From an uncultured Glaciecola sp. (GTDB lineage Bacteria; Pseudomonadota; Gammaproteobacteria; Enterobacterales; Alteromonadaceae): 64,000 nucleotides of DNA. This document shows positions 13,394 to 24,055 of the stretch, piece after piece. Under the pieces are notes generated by a model. It was not told where the DNA came from. It saw nothing but the letters and a program-made list of their open reading frames with translations, and did no database searches. Made by a program: the position numbers and the translations under genes. Location: contig CANMCE010000006.1 of assembly GCA_947496235.1 (NCBI GenBank), positions 62,001-126,000 of the forward strand, written 5' to 3'. Numbering within the stretch: position 1 is the stretch's first letter; every line of letters starts with the position of its first letter.

Positions 13394-13897
13394 TTAGAGT
13401 AAAATATACTCACCATTTGCAATGCCATCTATGGTCCAGCTTCCTACACGATAGCGAATGAGTCGCAGGGTAGGGTGACCAATGTGTGCTGTCATTCTTC
13501 TCACTTGTCTATTACGTCCTTCGATTATAGTAATCGCTAGCCATGTGGTTGGAATATGGCGCCGTTCACGTATTGGTGGGACTCGTGGCCAGAGTTGATT
13601 TGGTTCGGGTATTATCTTTACTTTTGCAGGTAGCGTCATACCATCTTTTAGCTCAACTCCCTTTTTTAGTGCATTTATAGCATCATTTGAGGGCTCTCCC
13701 TCAACTTGAACCCAATATGTTTTGCTAGTTTTCTTTTTTGGGTTAGTTAATTGATGCGCCAATTTACCATCATTGGTCAAAACTAATAAACCTTCGCTGT
13801 CTTGGTCTAGACGACCTGCAGGGTAAATATTTGGAATATCTATGAAATCTTTTAATGTGGTGCGATTGTCATTGTCGGTAAACTGAGAAAGCACCAT
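13394..13897 (-). CDS. rluE: 23S rRNA pseudouridine synthase RluE-like, 5' end uncertain
   Basis: RluE makes pseudouridine 2457 in 23S rRNA. The catalytic Asp lies in [18 protein letters not shown], and [12 protein letters not shown] and [15 protein letters not shown] are family signatures. The coordinates use the first in-frame ATG, giving 167 residues. The same frame stays open upstream to 13969 and encodes ILLFNKPY, which matches the conserved N-terminal segment (VILFNKPY in E. coli). No ATG, GTG or TTG exists in that extension. Translation may begin at a non-standard codon such as ATC 13930, with GGA about eight bases upstream, or the start may be mutated. Confidence 0.85.
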   Translation of the reverse strand: MVLSQFTDNDNRTTLKDFIDIPNIYPAGRLDQDSEGLLVLTNDGKLAHQLTNPKKKTSKTYWVQVEGEPSNDAINALKKGVELKDGMTLPAKVKIIPEPNQLWPRVPPIRERRHIPTTWLAITIIEGRNRQVRRMTAHIGHPTLRLIRYRVGSWTIDGIANGEYILL

Positions 13898-14036
13898 ATA
13901 AGGCTTATTAAATAATAGTATCTGTCTGATAACAATTTTCCATAAATAATGAACAAAGATAAACAGGTTCTAAGCAATACATAGTATACCCATTGCATTT
14001 TTTGCTAGGAATCCACTGGGGATAAAATTTGAACAT

Positions 14037-14066
14037 TAAAAAAGCAGACGAAGCGTCTGCTTTTTT
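14037..14066. terminator. bidirectional-looking terminator downstream of cspD
   Basis: GCAGACG (14044-14050) pairs with CGTCTGC (14054-14060) around AAG, flanked by a run of A on the left and T on the right. Read leftward it would end the cspD transcript. Confidence 0.85.
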
Positions 14067-14101
14067 AACATAACTGAACCTAAGATTATGTTTGTAGGAA
14101 A

Positions 14102-14326
14102 CTAACGGGATTGTTCCTCGTCTTGTACCAAATCTATATTTTCAGCATGAAGACCTTTCGGTCCTTGCTCGACTTCAAACGTTACCGTCTGTCCAGCTTT
14201 AAGTGAACGATAGCCGTCCATATTTATAGTGGAGTAATGTGCAAAGATATCTTCGCCACCATCTTCCGGAACAATAAAGCCAAATCCCTTCGCATTATTA
14301 AACCACTTTACTTTTCCAACTGCCAT
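14102..14326 (-). CDS. cspD: cold-shock domain protein CspD
   Basis: A 74-residue cold-shock domain protein that binds single-stranded nucleic acid. RNP1 is KGFGFI (13-18) and the RNP2-like segment is DIFAHYS. The sequence is closest to CspD ([34 protein letters not shown]), which in E. coli inhibits replication in stationary phase. Divergence from clpS-clpA, as in E. coli, supports the paralogue assignment. Confidence 0.93.
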   Translation of the reverse strand: MAVGKVKWFNNAKGFGFIVPEDGGEDIFAHYSTINMDGYRSLKAGQTVTFEVEQGPKGLHAENIDLVQDEEQSR

Positions 14327-14566
14327 GCTACAACTTCCTAATCATATTCCTTGAAAACTTTTGATCTTGTCTCCACTATGTATACTACGAAGTACTACAA
14401 AATCATTCCTTACTAGTGTTGACTAAAGTGACTCACACCTAAAAAGCATCACGCCAGAGTAATGTTGGTAGGGTATGGTCGATTTGTCAAGTAAATAAAA
14501 CAAAGATACTACCAGTTTACTAAGTAAAATAGATTGCGTTAATTAGAGATAGCCGTAATATAAACT

Positions 14567-14890
14567 ATGAGCAAAGACAATATATTAAGCACTGATGGCG
14601 ACAAACTGCTGGAAAAACAGCAGCAGAAAACTCAGCCGCCGCCGATGTATAAAGTAATACTGAATAACGACGACTACACACCGATGGACTTTGTTATCGA
14701 AGTGTTGATGACCTTCTTTTCAATGGATGCTGAGAAAGCAAATCAACTCATGTTAACAGTCCATTATCACGGAAAAGCGGTTTGTGGCATATATACTGCA
14801 GAGATAGCAGAAACCAAAGTAATGCAGGTTAACCAATATTCTCGTAAACATCAGCATCCGCTAATGTGTACAATGGAACCGGCGCAATAA
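14567..14890 (+). CDS. clpS: ATP-dependent Clp protease adaptor ClpS
   Basis: ClpS delivers N-degron substrates to ClpAP. The 107-residue protein has the flexible N-terminal tail followed by the core [17 protein letters not shown] at about 25-41, with the Asn-Asp-Asp pocket residues, and [11 protein letters not shown]. It is 9 bp upstream of clpA, so the two are surely co-transcribed. Aat and Bpt, which create N-degrons, are encoded a few kilobases away. Confidence 0.97.
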   Translation: MSKDNILSTDGDKLLEKQQQKTQPPPMYKVILNNDDYTPMDFVIEVLMTFFSMDAEKANQLMLTVHYHGKAVCGIYTAEIAETKVMQVNQYSRKHQHPLMCTMEPAQ

Positions 14891-14899
14891 GGGGATTTT

Positions 14900-17176
14900 A
14901 TGCTAAATAAAGATTTAGAACAGACCTTAAATGAAGCATTTGTTTATGCGCGTCAGCACAAGCATGAATTTATGACTGTTGAGCATTTATTGCTAATGCT
15001 ACTGGATAATCCAGCAGCAAGCGAAGCCCTCAAGGCTTGTGGTGCTAAGGTTGAAACGTTAAGAACAGAACTAACAGAATTCGTCAATGAAACTACGCCT
15101 CTATTGTCAGAAGAAGATGATGTGGAACGGGAAACTCAACCCACATTAGGTTTTCAACGCGTCCTTCAGCGTGCTGTTTTTCACGTACAGTCTTCAGGAA
15201 AAGGTGAAGTTACTGGTGCCAACGTTTTGGTGGCCATTTTCAGTGAACAAGAGTCTCAAGCGGTTTACATATTGAAAAAAGCCGATGTTACCCGCTTAGA
15301 TGTGGTGAATTTTATTTCACACGGTGTGACTAAAAACGACGACGCAGATGATGGTGGTCACGATGAGCTGCATGAAGAAAGTGCAGAAGGTGATGAAAAT
15401 CAGTCAATGCTGTCAAAATATGCCACCAACCTAAATTTTGCCGTGAAAGAAGGCAAAATTGATCCTTTAATCGGTCGCGATGGTGAAGTTGAACGATGTA
15501 TTCAAATATTATGTAGACGTCGTAAAAATAATCCGTTGTTAGTTGGAGAAGCGGGTGTTGGTAAAACGGCAATTGCTGAAGGCCTAGCCTATCGCATTGT
15601 GAATCAAGATGTACCCGAAGTTATCTCTGAGAGCACTATCTACTCGTTAGATCTAGGAAGTTTGTTAGCTGGAACTAAATATCGAGGCGACTTTGAAAAA
15701 CGTCTGAAAGGCATTTTAAAAGAGCTGACGCAAGATAAACACGCCATTATGTTTATCGATGAAATTCATACTATTATAGGCGCAGGTGCTGCATCTGGCG
15801 GCGTTATGGATGCCTCTAACTTACTCAAACCAAAATTGAGTAGTGGGGAGTTACGCTGCATAGGTTCAACGACTTATCAAGAATACCAAGGTATTTTCGA
15901 GAAAGATCGTGCCCTAGCAAGACGATTCCAAAAAATTGATGTCATTGAACCTAGTGTCGATGATACAACGAAAATTTTGATGGGATTAAAATCCCGTTAT
16001 GAAGAACACCATAGCGTCAGATTTACCCAGAAAGCTATAGCAGCTGCGGCAGAATTGTCAGCTAAATACATCAATGAGCGTCAATTACCTGACAAGGCCA
16101 TAGATGTAATAGACGAAGCTGGTGCGAGACAGCGTCTGTTGCCAGAATCCAAACGTAAAAAAACAATTGGTGTTTCTGATATTGAGCAAATCGTATCAAA
16201 AATTGCAAGGATTCCAGAAAAGTCAGTTTCTGCGTCGGATAAAGATATCTTAAAGAATCTTGGACGTAACCTGAAAATGGTGGTCTTTGGTCAAGATGAA
16301 GCAATTGATAAGCTAAACGAGTCGATTCAGTTGTCTCGCTCTGGTTTAGGTAACGAAGGTAAGCCTATTGGTAGTTTCTTGTTTGCTGGTCCAACTGGGG
16401 TTGGTAAAACAGAAGTCACACAGCAATTAGCTAAATTAATGGGTGTAGAACTCGTTAGGTTCGATATGTCTGAATATATGGAGCGTCATTCGGTCAGTCG
16501 TCTAATTGGCGCTCCTCCAGGATATGTGGGTTATGATCAAGGTGGTTTATTAACTGACGCTGTGATTAAGCATCCATATTCAGTGGTGTTATTAGACGAA
16601 ATTGAGAAAGCCCACAGCGATATCTACAACATTTTGTTACAGGTAATGGACCATGGGACATTAACTGATAACAATGGCCGCAAGGTTGACTTCAGAAATG
16701 TTGTCTTGGTAATGACCACTAATGCTGGTGTTCAAGCTACAGTGCGTAAATCTATTGGTTTCAAACAGCAAGACGGTAGTCACGACGCATTGGCTGAAAT
16801 TAATAAAACCTTTACGCCAGAATTTAGAAACCGTTTAGATGCTATCGTTTGGTTTAATCATCTTAACAAAGATGTCATTTTACAGGTTGTTGATAAATTC
16901 ATTATTGAATTACAAGCGCAACTTGACACGAAATCTGTATCACTTGAAGTATCTGATAAGGCTAGGGCTTGGTTAGCAGAGAAAGGATACGACAAGGCTA
17001 TGGGAGCTCGTCCTATGTCTCGTTTAATTCAGGAGCAGTTGAAGAAAGAATTAGCCTCTGAGTTATTGTTTGGTCAATTAACCAAAGGTGGAGAAGTGAA
17101 AGTAGACCTTAAGAAAGATAAACTTTCTTTTGAATACACTCCCATTGAGGCAAGAAAAGAGCAGGAAAAATCCTAA
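14900..17176 (+). CDS. clpA: ClpA unfoldase subunit of ClpAP protease
   Basis: ClpA is a Hsp100 AAA+ unfoldase that feeds ClpP. The order is: N-terminal Clp_N domain (about 1-145), AAA1 with Walker A GEAGVGKT (216-223) and IMFIDEIH, AAA2 with Walker A GPTGVGKT (497-504) and VVLLDEIEKAH, then the D2-small C-terminal domain. The GYVGYDQGG pore loop is present. Length is 758, like E. coli. It ends at a strong terminator. Confidence 0.98.
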   Translation: MLNKDLEQTLNEAFVYARQHKHEFMTVEHLLLMLLDNPAASEALKACGAKVETLRTELTEFVNETTPLLSEEDDVERETQPTLGFQRVLQRAVFHVQSSGKGEVTGANVLVAIFSEQESQAVYILKKADVTRLDVVNFISHGVTKNDDADDGGHDELHEESAEGDENQSMLSKYATNLNFAVKEGKIDPLIGRDGEVERCIQILCRRRKNNPLLVGEAGVGKTAIAEGLAYRIVNQDVPEVISESTIYSLDLGSLLAGTKYRGDFEKRLKGILKELTQDKHAIMFIDEIHTIIGAGAASGGVMDASNLLKPKLSSGELRCIGSTTYQEYQGIFEKDRALARRFQKIDVIEPSVDDTTKILMGLKSRYEEHHSVRFTQKAIAAAAELSAKYINERQLPDKAIDVIDEAGARQRLLPESKRKKTIGVSDIEQIVSKIARIPEKSVSASDKDILKNLGRNLKMVVFGQDEAIDKLNESIQLSRSGLGNEGKPIGSFLFAGPTGVGKTEVTQQLAKLMGVELVRFDMSEYMERHSVSRLIGAPPGYVGYDQGGLLTDAVIKHPYSVVLLDEIEKAHSDIYNILLQVMDHGTLTDNNGRKVDFRNVVLVMTTNAGVQATVRKSIGFKQQDGSHDALAEINKTFTPEFRNRLDAIVWFNHLNKDVILQVVDKFIIELQAQLDTKSVSLEVSDKARAWLAEKGYDKAMGARPMSRLIQEQLKKELASELLFGQLTKGGEVKVDLKKDKLSFEYTPIEARKEQEKS

Positions 17177-17202
17177 TACAGGCTTTGCTTGAGTACTAAA
17201 AA

Positions 17203-17231
17203 CAAAAAACCGCCTTTTAGGCGGTTTTTTT
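17203..17231. terminator. terminator between convergent clpA and infA
   Basis: CCGCC (17210-17214) pairs with GGCGG (17220-17224) around TTTTA, with A-run left and T-run right, so it can act in both directions for the convergent clpA and infA. Confidence 0.88.
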
Positions 17232-17248
17232 ACGTCGAGACGATTTTA

Positions 17249-17467
<219 letters not shown>

Positions 17468-17554
17468 TTAAAGCAGTTACCCCAACGTTTAATGAAAATA
17501 TAGCCGCGCGAACCATACAGAAACTTTACTCATTAGTAAAGTATTTCCTAATAT

Positions 17555-18241
17555 TTATCTGTAGATTACCCATTGATTATTGATAAATCGCTGATGTGGG
17601 CGAAATTTTTGTTTGTAGTTCATCTTTTTGCAGTCATCAATTTGATAACCCAAATATAAATAATCCAATCCTAAGGATAAGGTGGCCTTAATCTGTTCTA
17701 AGATCATAAAGCTTCCCAATGATCTATGGCTGTAGTCTGGATGATAAAAAGTATAAAGGGCGGATAAACCATCTTTTAATTTGTCAGTGACAGCGACAGC
17801 GACTAGTTGATGCTCATCTCGAGCTTCAACAAAAAGTGGCTTTTGCCATTGGCAGCGGATAAAACTCGAATATTGTTCATAATTTGCCGGATACATACTT
17901 CCGTCCTTATGATTGGCCTCGATATAGGCTTCATAAAGAGGATAATAATCATCCCGTTCATCAAAACGCATACTGACAGTTAATGATTTGTTTTTACTTT
18001 GCACTCGTTTTTGTGATTTGCTAAAACTGAACTCATTACACATGATTCGCAGCGATTCACAGGCTTTGCAATTTCCACAATGAGGTCTGTATAGTTGTTC
18101 ACCTGAACGGCGAAAGCCTAGGTTGACCAGTTCTGGATAGGCCGTTTTTAAGGCTTCAGACGGAAGCATGCACACTAAAAGTTGCTCTTCCTCTTCAGGA
18201 AGATAACTGCAAGTAAACTTTTGAGTGATGCCAAATTTCAT
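17555..18241 (-). CDS. bpt: aspartate/glutamate leucyltransferase
   Basis: Bpt transfers Leu from Leu-tRNA to N-terminal Asp or Glu, creating N-degrons for ClpS-ClpAP. The cysteine-rich PHCGNCKACESLRI near residue 49 and the C-terminal DYLYLGYQIDDCKKMNYK are family marks. I start at ATG 18241 (MKFGITQKF), which overlaps the aat stop by four bases (ATGA), rather than at 18268. The product is 228 residues. It is translationally coupled to aat, whose product also makes N-degrons. Confidence 0.95.
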   Translation of the reverse strand: MKFGITQKFTCSYLPEEEEQLLVCMLPSEALKTAYPELVNLGFRRSGEQLYRPHCGNCKACESLRIMCNEFSFSKSQKRVQSKNKSLTVSMRFDERDDYYPLYEAYIEANHKDGSMYPANYEQYSSFIRCQWQKPLFVEARDEHQLVAVAVTDKLKDGLSALYTFYHPDYSHRSLGSFMILEQIKATLSLGLDYLYLGYQIDDCKKMNYKQKFRPHQRFINNQWVIYR

Positions 18242-18963
18242 TTCAAATCTAATTCTCGTCTTGTCCAAACATCATTTTCGACGCTCTTATTCACCAGGCT
18301 TTTAAGCACAGGTAAAAATTCGTCCCGGGGAATTGTTTTACACCCTAATGAGGCTAAATGAGGATTAGTCATTTGACAATCAATTAATGGTAAATTTTGT
18401 GCTTTCATATGTGCAACTAGCGCCCAAAGCGCTGCTTTGCTGGCATCAGTTTGAATATGAAACATGGACTCCCCGCAGAAAATACTGTTTAAGCCAATGC
18501 CATAAAGCCCACCAACTAGATCACCATCGCCATTCCATACTTCTACAGAATGCGCATGTCCCATATAATGTAAGTCGATATAAGCGTGCAGCATTTCTTC
18601 GGTAATCCAAGTATTGTTTGGATTAGAAAGGGTCTCAACATCCCTAGGAACCTGCGCGCAAGCATCAATGACGCGCTCAAATGCATAATCCATGGTTGCT
18701 GTATACTGATACTTTCTTACCGACTTTCGCAGGCTACGGGAAGGGGAGAAATCATCCACTAACAGGACACCTCTAGGGTTTGGTGTCCACCAAAGAATGG
18801 GTTCCCCTAGACTGTACCAAGGGAAAATCCCATTATTGTATGCGTGTAATAATCTTTCTGGACTTAAATCACCACCAAATGCTAGCAATCCATTAGGCTC
18901 ATCAAGGGCGAGTTGATGAGCTGGAAAACTTAAGCTATGGTCAAGCTTAAAAAGCTCTATCAT
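18238..18963 (-). CDS. aat: leucyl/phenylalanyl-tRNA-protein transferase
   Basis: Aat adds Leu or Phe to proteins with N-terminal Lys or Arg. The 241-residue protein shows GLLAFGGDLSPERLLHAY, GIFPWYS, PILWWTPNPRGVL and GGLYGIGLNSIFCGESMF, all characteristic. It overlaps bpt by four bases, and together with clpS-clpA it makes this neighbourhood a nearly complete N-degron module. Confidence 0.97.
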   Translation of the reverse strand: MIELFKLDHSLSFPAHQLALDEPNGLLAFGGDLSPERLLHAYNNGIFPWYSLGEPILWWTPNPRGVLLVDDFSPSRSLRKSVRKYQYTATMDYAFERVIDACAQVPRDVETLSNPNNTWITEEMLHAYIDLHYMGHAHSVEVWNGDGDLVGGLYGIGLNSIFCGESMFHIQTDASKAALWALVAHMKAQNLPLIDCQMTNPHLASLGCKTIPRDEFLPVLKSLVNKSVENDVWTRRELDLK

Positions 18964-18998
18964 GTTTAGACTTTTACACCTTTGTCAGTAGATTAGCG

Positions 18999-19952
<954 letters not shown>

Positions 19953-20229
19953 TTACATCTCCAATAATTAACATTCATCTAAATATACGGTCAAAGGTCA
20001 TGAAATCAATAGAACCAGTCAATATAATTTAGCTAATAATACGAATAGCATAGACCTGATGTTTCTATTAAAACTCACACAACCTATGTTTATTACACAT
20101 TTTTACATCGCAGACTGAAAAAGTGTTTAAAAAGAATTGTATTTAGATTAATACTTTTTAACAAAAATATATCGAGAAAAGGGTCGATTCGATAAATAAC
20201 TATGCTAAGCTTTAACAGAGTTAAGGTAA

Positions 20230-20691
20230 ATGGTTTATCAGTTGATGATTCAATTAAGTTCTAGCTTACTTAAAGACGGCAAACGTTATATGGATCTGTG
20301 GCCCGTACAAAAGCAACTGTATAGCCTTTTTCCTGATAGTAGAATTGTAGCGGCTACCAAGTTTGGTATTCAAGTGATGCCTCCTATAGCTGTACTTACA
20401 GTCGCTTTACAACTCCATTATTTAGGCATGCAACATTTGCCACAAGCCCTAGCCATTGGAATTTTTTTCTTTTCTTTGCCTATACAAGGGCTGTTTTGGC
20501 TTGGACATAGATCAAATCAACCACTGCCTCCGGGCATTAAGACTTGGTATTTAGACATTTATCAAAAGATGAAACAGCAAGGCTGTAATCTAGATAGAAT
20601 TCCGAAAACGCCAAAGTTTAAAGAACTCGCTCAATTACTTAACTCCGCGTTTAAGCAATTAGATAAAGCATTTACTAATTCTCTTTTTTAA
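20230..20691 (+). CDS. yfbV: UPF0208 membrane protein YfbV
   Basis: A 153-residue inner-membrane protein with two hydrophobic segments (about 53-72 and 75-98). MPPIAVLT, LPIQGLFWLGHRS and the C-terminal FKQLDKAF match the UPF0208/YfbV family, which in E. coli has been linked to terminus-macrodomain behaviour. ATG 20230 has AAGG close upstream; ATG 20245 (MIQLSS) is an alternative start. It converges on sprT with a four-base overlap of coding ends. Confidence 0.88.
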   Translation: MVYQLMIQLSSSLLKDGKRYMDLWPVQKQLYSLFPDSRIVAATKFGIQVMPPIAVLTVALQLHYLGMQHLPQALAIGIFFFSLPIQGLFWLGHRSNQPLPPGIKTWYLDIYQKMKQQGCNLDRIPKTPKFKELAQLLNSAFKQLDKAFTNSLF

Positions 20692-21176
20692 TCAACGTTA
20701 ACCAATGGACTTCTACAGTCTCTGCATATGTAGCTTTGTTGGTGTCGTTTTACTTTGTTATGACGGACAGCGGTGAATTCTACTTCACGACATTCACAGG
20801 CATATGTAAATCGTTTTATTCCCGCTTTTTTTAGATCCAACTTGTGGGTAACATCGGCAGGGCGCTTAAAGCAGCTTTGCATGATGTTTTGCCACTCATG
20901 GCCGTGAGGTTTTACTCTTCCGTAATGATAAAATGCGACTAAATGTGCTAACTCATGTGGGATCACTTGTTGTTCAAAATAATGCTGGTTATGAGTATAG
21001 AGTTTTGGGTTAAGTTTTATATGATGCTTTTGCAACCGAGCAGAACCCGCAATAGCACCTCGTTGATCTAACGTAAGCTTTGGTATCGGCATATTGGCAA
21101 AATCTGTGTTCGCCAGTTTCTCGTACCAATAGTTTAACCAATGGGAAGCTTGTAGAAAGAGTTCTTTATTTTGCAT
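20688..21176 (-). CDS. sprT: SprT-family zinc metalloprotease-like protein
   Basis: A 162-residue SprT/Spartan-like protein. The zinc-protease motif HELAH lies near residue 94, with a further His in GHEWQNIM. A C-terminal zinc ribbon has Cys pairs (ACECRE and CRDC). The N-terminus resembles E. coli SprT. The E. coli protein is uncharacterised biochemically, although the eukaryotic relative Spartan cleaves DNA-protein crosslinks. It lies downstream of sppA beyond a terminator. Confidence 0.9.
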   Translation of the reverse strand: MQNKELFLQASHWLNYWYEKLANTDFANMPIPKLTLDQRGAIAGSARLQKHHIKLNPKLYTHNQHYFEQQVIPHELAHLVAFYHYGRVKPHGHEWQNIMQSCFKRPADVTHKLDLKKAGIKRFTYACECREVEFTAVRHNKVKRHQQSYICRDCRSPLVNVD

Positions 21177-21181
21177 CTGGT

Positions 21182-21211
21182 AAAAAGAAGGGGAGACATT
21201 AGTCTCCCCTT
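21182..21211 (-). terminator. intrinsic terminator of sppA
   Basis: AAGGGGAGAC pairs with GTCTCCCCTT around a four-base loop; read leftward it is followed by TCTTTTTA. It sits between sppA and sprT. Confidence 0.8.
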
Positions 21212-21234
21212 ATAGGTGTTAACTAGAATTTGAT

Positions 21235-23100
21235 TTATTGTATCTTACATTCTAAACAAAGCACATAGCTGGCCATAGGGTCATTTAATTTTGTCATTTC
21301 TTTTAAGTCTTTTTCAATATCGAATGCCATTTGCATGACTGGACTTAGAGTTATGCCTATGTTGCTCTCACCTAACACATCAGTGCTTGCTTTAAATAAT
21401 TTCTGTAGCAGCATGTCTTTTTCTGACATTTTAGGCTCTATGTACTTGGTTTCAAAATCAGTGATACCAGCAAGTTCAGCCGCTTTATTTACCGCAAACT
21501 CTAAGTCACCTAGTTCATCAACAAGTCCTAATTCTAGTGCTTGTGTACCGATCCAGACTCGACCTTGAGCAATTTGGTCTACAGCTTCTTTGGTCATATT
21601 GCGCTCAGTGGCAACTAATGTAATAAAGCGGTCGTATCCTCGCTCAATATTCATTTGAATGAGTTCGCCATAACCAGGTGCAAGGGGTCTATCAGCAGCT
21701 ATACCATTTAACTCATTGGTGCTTACCCCGTCAGAGTTAATCCCAATATAGTTAAATGAATTTTCGAATGTTGTGAACATACCGAAAATACCAATTGAAC
21801 CAGTGATAGTGCTAGGTTCTGACACTATATAATCGGCACTCACTGATATCCAATATCCGCCAGATGCAGCATATGTTGCCATGGAAGCAATGACAGGCTT
21901 ACCTGATTCTTTAATCAGGTCAATTTCTTTACGAATCACTTCAGAAGCAAAAGCACTACCGCCGCCAGAATCAACTTGAAGCACTACAGCTTTAACGTTT
22001 TCGTCTTCTCTTGCTTGTTTTAGCAAGGCTGCAGTTGAATCGCCACCAATAGTTCCTGGCTTTTGAGTACCATCAAGAATTGAACCTTTAGCAACCACGA
22101 TTGCAACTTTGTCACCTTTTGTATCAGGCAGCGGAATTGCTGGGGTGATTAAGTCTAAATAAGCTTTAAAGCTAACCGCATTGTAAGGCTTATCGTCTTC
22201 GCCTTCACCTAAAAGGGCTGTCATTTCGGATCTAAACTCTTCCCGAGATCTTAAACCATCTACCCATTTATTATTTAACGCATATTCTGCAAAATCACCC
22301 TTTGCTTCACGGAACTTCGCTAACACTTGCTCGAATGTCTCGTCAAAATTGTCCACTGAAAAACCGCGGGCTGCGGCAACGTCAGTTTTGTATTGATCCC
22401 AAAGCTCATTTAACCATGCGCTATTTGCTTCTTTGGCTTCAGGGGACATGTCATTACGGGTATATGGCTCTACTGCAGATTTAAATTTACCCACTTTAAA
22501 TACATGGGTAGTTGCTTTAATTTTGTCTAACCCGTCTTTGAAGTAGTTCCCGTAGTAGGCATAACCTTCCATTAGAAGTCCGCCCATTGGGTGTACATAA
22601 ACATTGTCAGCATGTGCAGCAAGGTAATATTGATTACGACTGTAAAAATCGTTGATTGCATACACAGGTTTACCCGACGTTTTAAAATCCTCTATGGCAT
22701 CGGCAACTAAACGAAGTTTATCTAAGCCTCCACCACCAAGGCCTTGTAATCTTAATATCATGACCTTAATGCGATTGTCATCTTTAGCATTTTTAATCAC
22801 TTTGACAAGATCGCGGACCAGAATTTCAGGGTTATCTTGCTGTTGACCTGCTGCTTCTTGTACAAAAGTTTCTACGGGGTCAACATATTTTTTCTGGACC
22901 ACTAAATCGCCATTTAGGTCTAACACCAATGCACTAGAAGGATTAACGGTGATTTTGTCACTATCGCCTGAACTAATGGCAATAATGATTGCGATTAAAA
23001 TGATGATGAAGAGAATGTTTAAAACCAATCGACGGCTAAAGTTGAGGGCAGTCCATGCACCTACAAATATCGATTTGGTAATGCTACTTTTTTCTGACAT
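21235..23100 (-). CDS. sppA: signal peptide peptidase SppA, 67-kDa type
   Basis: SppA degrades cleaved signal peptides at the periplasmic face of the inner membrane. The 621-residue protein has an N-terminal membrane anchor (about 24-43) and two tandem S49 domains. The catalytic Lys is Lys 207 in GKFKSAVEPYTRNDMSP, and the Ser is Ser 413 in YAASGGYWIS. The long double-domain architecture is the E. coli type. It is divergent from a ydjA-like nitroreductase, also as in E. coli. Confidence 0.97.
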   Translation of the reverse strand: MSEKSSITKSIFVGAWTALNFSRRLVLNILFIIILIAIIIAISSGDSDKITVNPSSALVLDLNGDLVVQKKYVDPVETFVQEAAGQQQDNPEILVRDLVKVIKNAKDDNRIKVMILRLQGLGGGGLDKLRLVADAIEDFKTSGKPVYAINDFYSRNQYYLAAHADNVYVHPMGGLLMEGYAYYGNYFKDGLDKIKATTHVFKVGKFKSAVEPYTRNDMSPEAKEANSAWLNELWDQYKTDVAAARGFSVDNFDETFEQVLAKFREAKGDFAEYALNNKWVDGLRSREEFRSEMTALLGEGEDDKPYNAVSFKAYLDLITPAIPLPDTKGDKVAIVVAKGSILDGTQKPGTIGGDSTAALLKQAREDENVKAVVLQVDSGGGSAFASEVIRKEIDLIKESGKPVIASMATYAASGGYWISVSADYIVSEPSTITGSIGIFGMFTTFENSFNYIGINSDGVSTNELNGIAADRPLAPGYGELIQMNIERGYDRFITLVATERNMTKEAVDQIAQGRVWIGTQALELGLVDELGDLEFAVNKAAELAGITDFETKYIEPKMSEKDMLLQKLFKASTDVLGESNIGITLSPVMQMAFDIEKDLKEMTKLNDPMASYVLCLECKIQ

Positions 23101-23503
23101 TTAAGTTACCTTGCAGTTTCTATTACTTTCATACTATCTAATTCAAAAGATAAACCAAAGCGCCTAATTGTAAAAAGTTGTTACATACTGAGATTTTTAC
23201 GTTTTTTAACGCTTTTAACGCTTGGTTGGAGGACTTTTTCGCTCAATCCATTGGCTAAGAAGTTTAGCTATACATTTATGATCTTTTTCAGCATATAGCA
23301 TCAATAAAGATCGCATACGCTGATTAGTTAATTTACTTTTTTGTTTTCTACTAGTTGATTTAGTTAAACGCGTCATATAATTTTACAAGACGAATCGAGT
23401 ATTATTAGGCTATCTGTATATAAGCGCAGTCACTTTAGTTCTAATGGTTACATGATAGAATTATGGTCCATTGCATAAATCATAGATTTGGTGGAAATTT
23501 TTT
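23101..23503. other. 403-bp gap between divergent sppA and ydjA
   Basis: This must carry the sppA promoter (leftward) and the nitroreductase promoter (rightward). It also holds the possible small ORF at 23215-23376. A short direct repeat (TTTTAACGC, twice between 23204 and 23222) is visible. I see no tRNA, repeat element or clear operator. Confidence 0.5.
23215..23376 (-). CDS. possible 53-residue basic protein, unknown
   Basis: An open frame of 53 codons (start MTRLTKSTSR, end RKSPPTKR) in the 403-bp sppA-ydjA gap. It is Lys/Arg-rich with a predicted helical middle (MRSLLMLYAE, IAKLLSQWIE). No convincing Shine-Dalgarno precedes the ATG at 23376, and I recognise no family. The amphipathic helix and basic ends look protein-like, but a frame of this length can occur by chance. 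Confidence 0.42.
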   Translation of the reverse strand: MTRLTKSTSRKQKSKLTNQRMRSLLMLYAEKDHKCIAKLLSQWIERKSPPTKR

Positions 23504-24055
23504 ATGGATGCATTAAAACTGTTACTCAATAGAAGCTCTCAACCAAGGCTTCAAGCACCAGCTCCCGAGGGCGACTCTCTTACCAATATTTTGCAAGCAG
23601 GTTTACGTGCGCCGGACCACAAATCTTTATCTCCTTGGCGTTTTATAGTCTGTACAGGCGAAGGGTTAAATAAACTCGGAGAAATCTTTGAGCAAGCGGC
23701 TATTGAAAATGGTGTGGATGCTGCCAAAGTGGATCGAGCCTTACAATTACCTCTTAGGGCACCTATGGTAATTGTTGGGATTTGTAACTACAAAGAACAT
23801 GACAGCGTACCTTGGGCAGAGCAGGTCTCATCTACGGCTTGCGTCTTACATGCTATGCAATTGGCAGCTGTTGCACAGGGGTTTCAAGGCATTTGGCGAA
23901 CCGGTAGTTATGCCCAAGACGATGTGGTGAAAAAAGCACTGGAATGTAAAGACGAAGATGAAATAGTTGGATTTTTGTATTTGGGGACAAGCCCAATTAA
24001 AGCTATACCTAAGCCGCCCAAAGATATTGATGAATTCTGTAGCTTTTGGGATTAA
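23504..24055 (+). CDS. ydjA: YdjA-type nitroreductase
   Basis: A 183-residue FMN-dependent nitroreductase of the minimal YdjA type. MDALKLLLNRSS, AGLRAPDHKSLSPWRF, AMQLAAVAQGFQGIWRTG and EIVGFLYLGT match YdjA closely. The physiological substrate is not known. The sppA-ydjA neighbourhood is conserved with E. coli, although the asparaginase gene that flanks sppA there lies 26 kb away here. Confidence 0.93.
   Translation: MDALKLLLNRSSQPRLQAPAPEGDSLTNILQAGLRAPDHKSLSPWRFIVCTGEGLNKLGEIFEQAAIENGVDAAKVDRALQLPLRAPMVIVGICNYKEHDSVPWAEQVSSTACVLHAMQLAAVAQGFQGIWRTGSYAQDDVVKKALECKDEDEIVGFLYLGTSPIKAIPKPPKDIDEFCSFWD

Noticed and set aside
13908-13943. 12-codon ORF as a leader peptide for rluE
   Set aside because: No attenuator or pause-type codons; it overlaps the conserved FNKPY coding segment and is better explained as a chance frame or sign of a one-base error.
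20115-20165. Imperfect inverted repeat TGTTTAAAAAG / CTTTTTAACA in the trxB-yfbV gap
   Set aside because: AT-rich, imperfect and far from a recognisable operator pattern; chance is likely.
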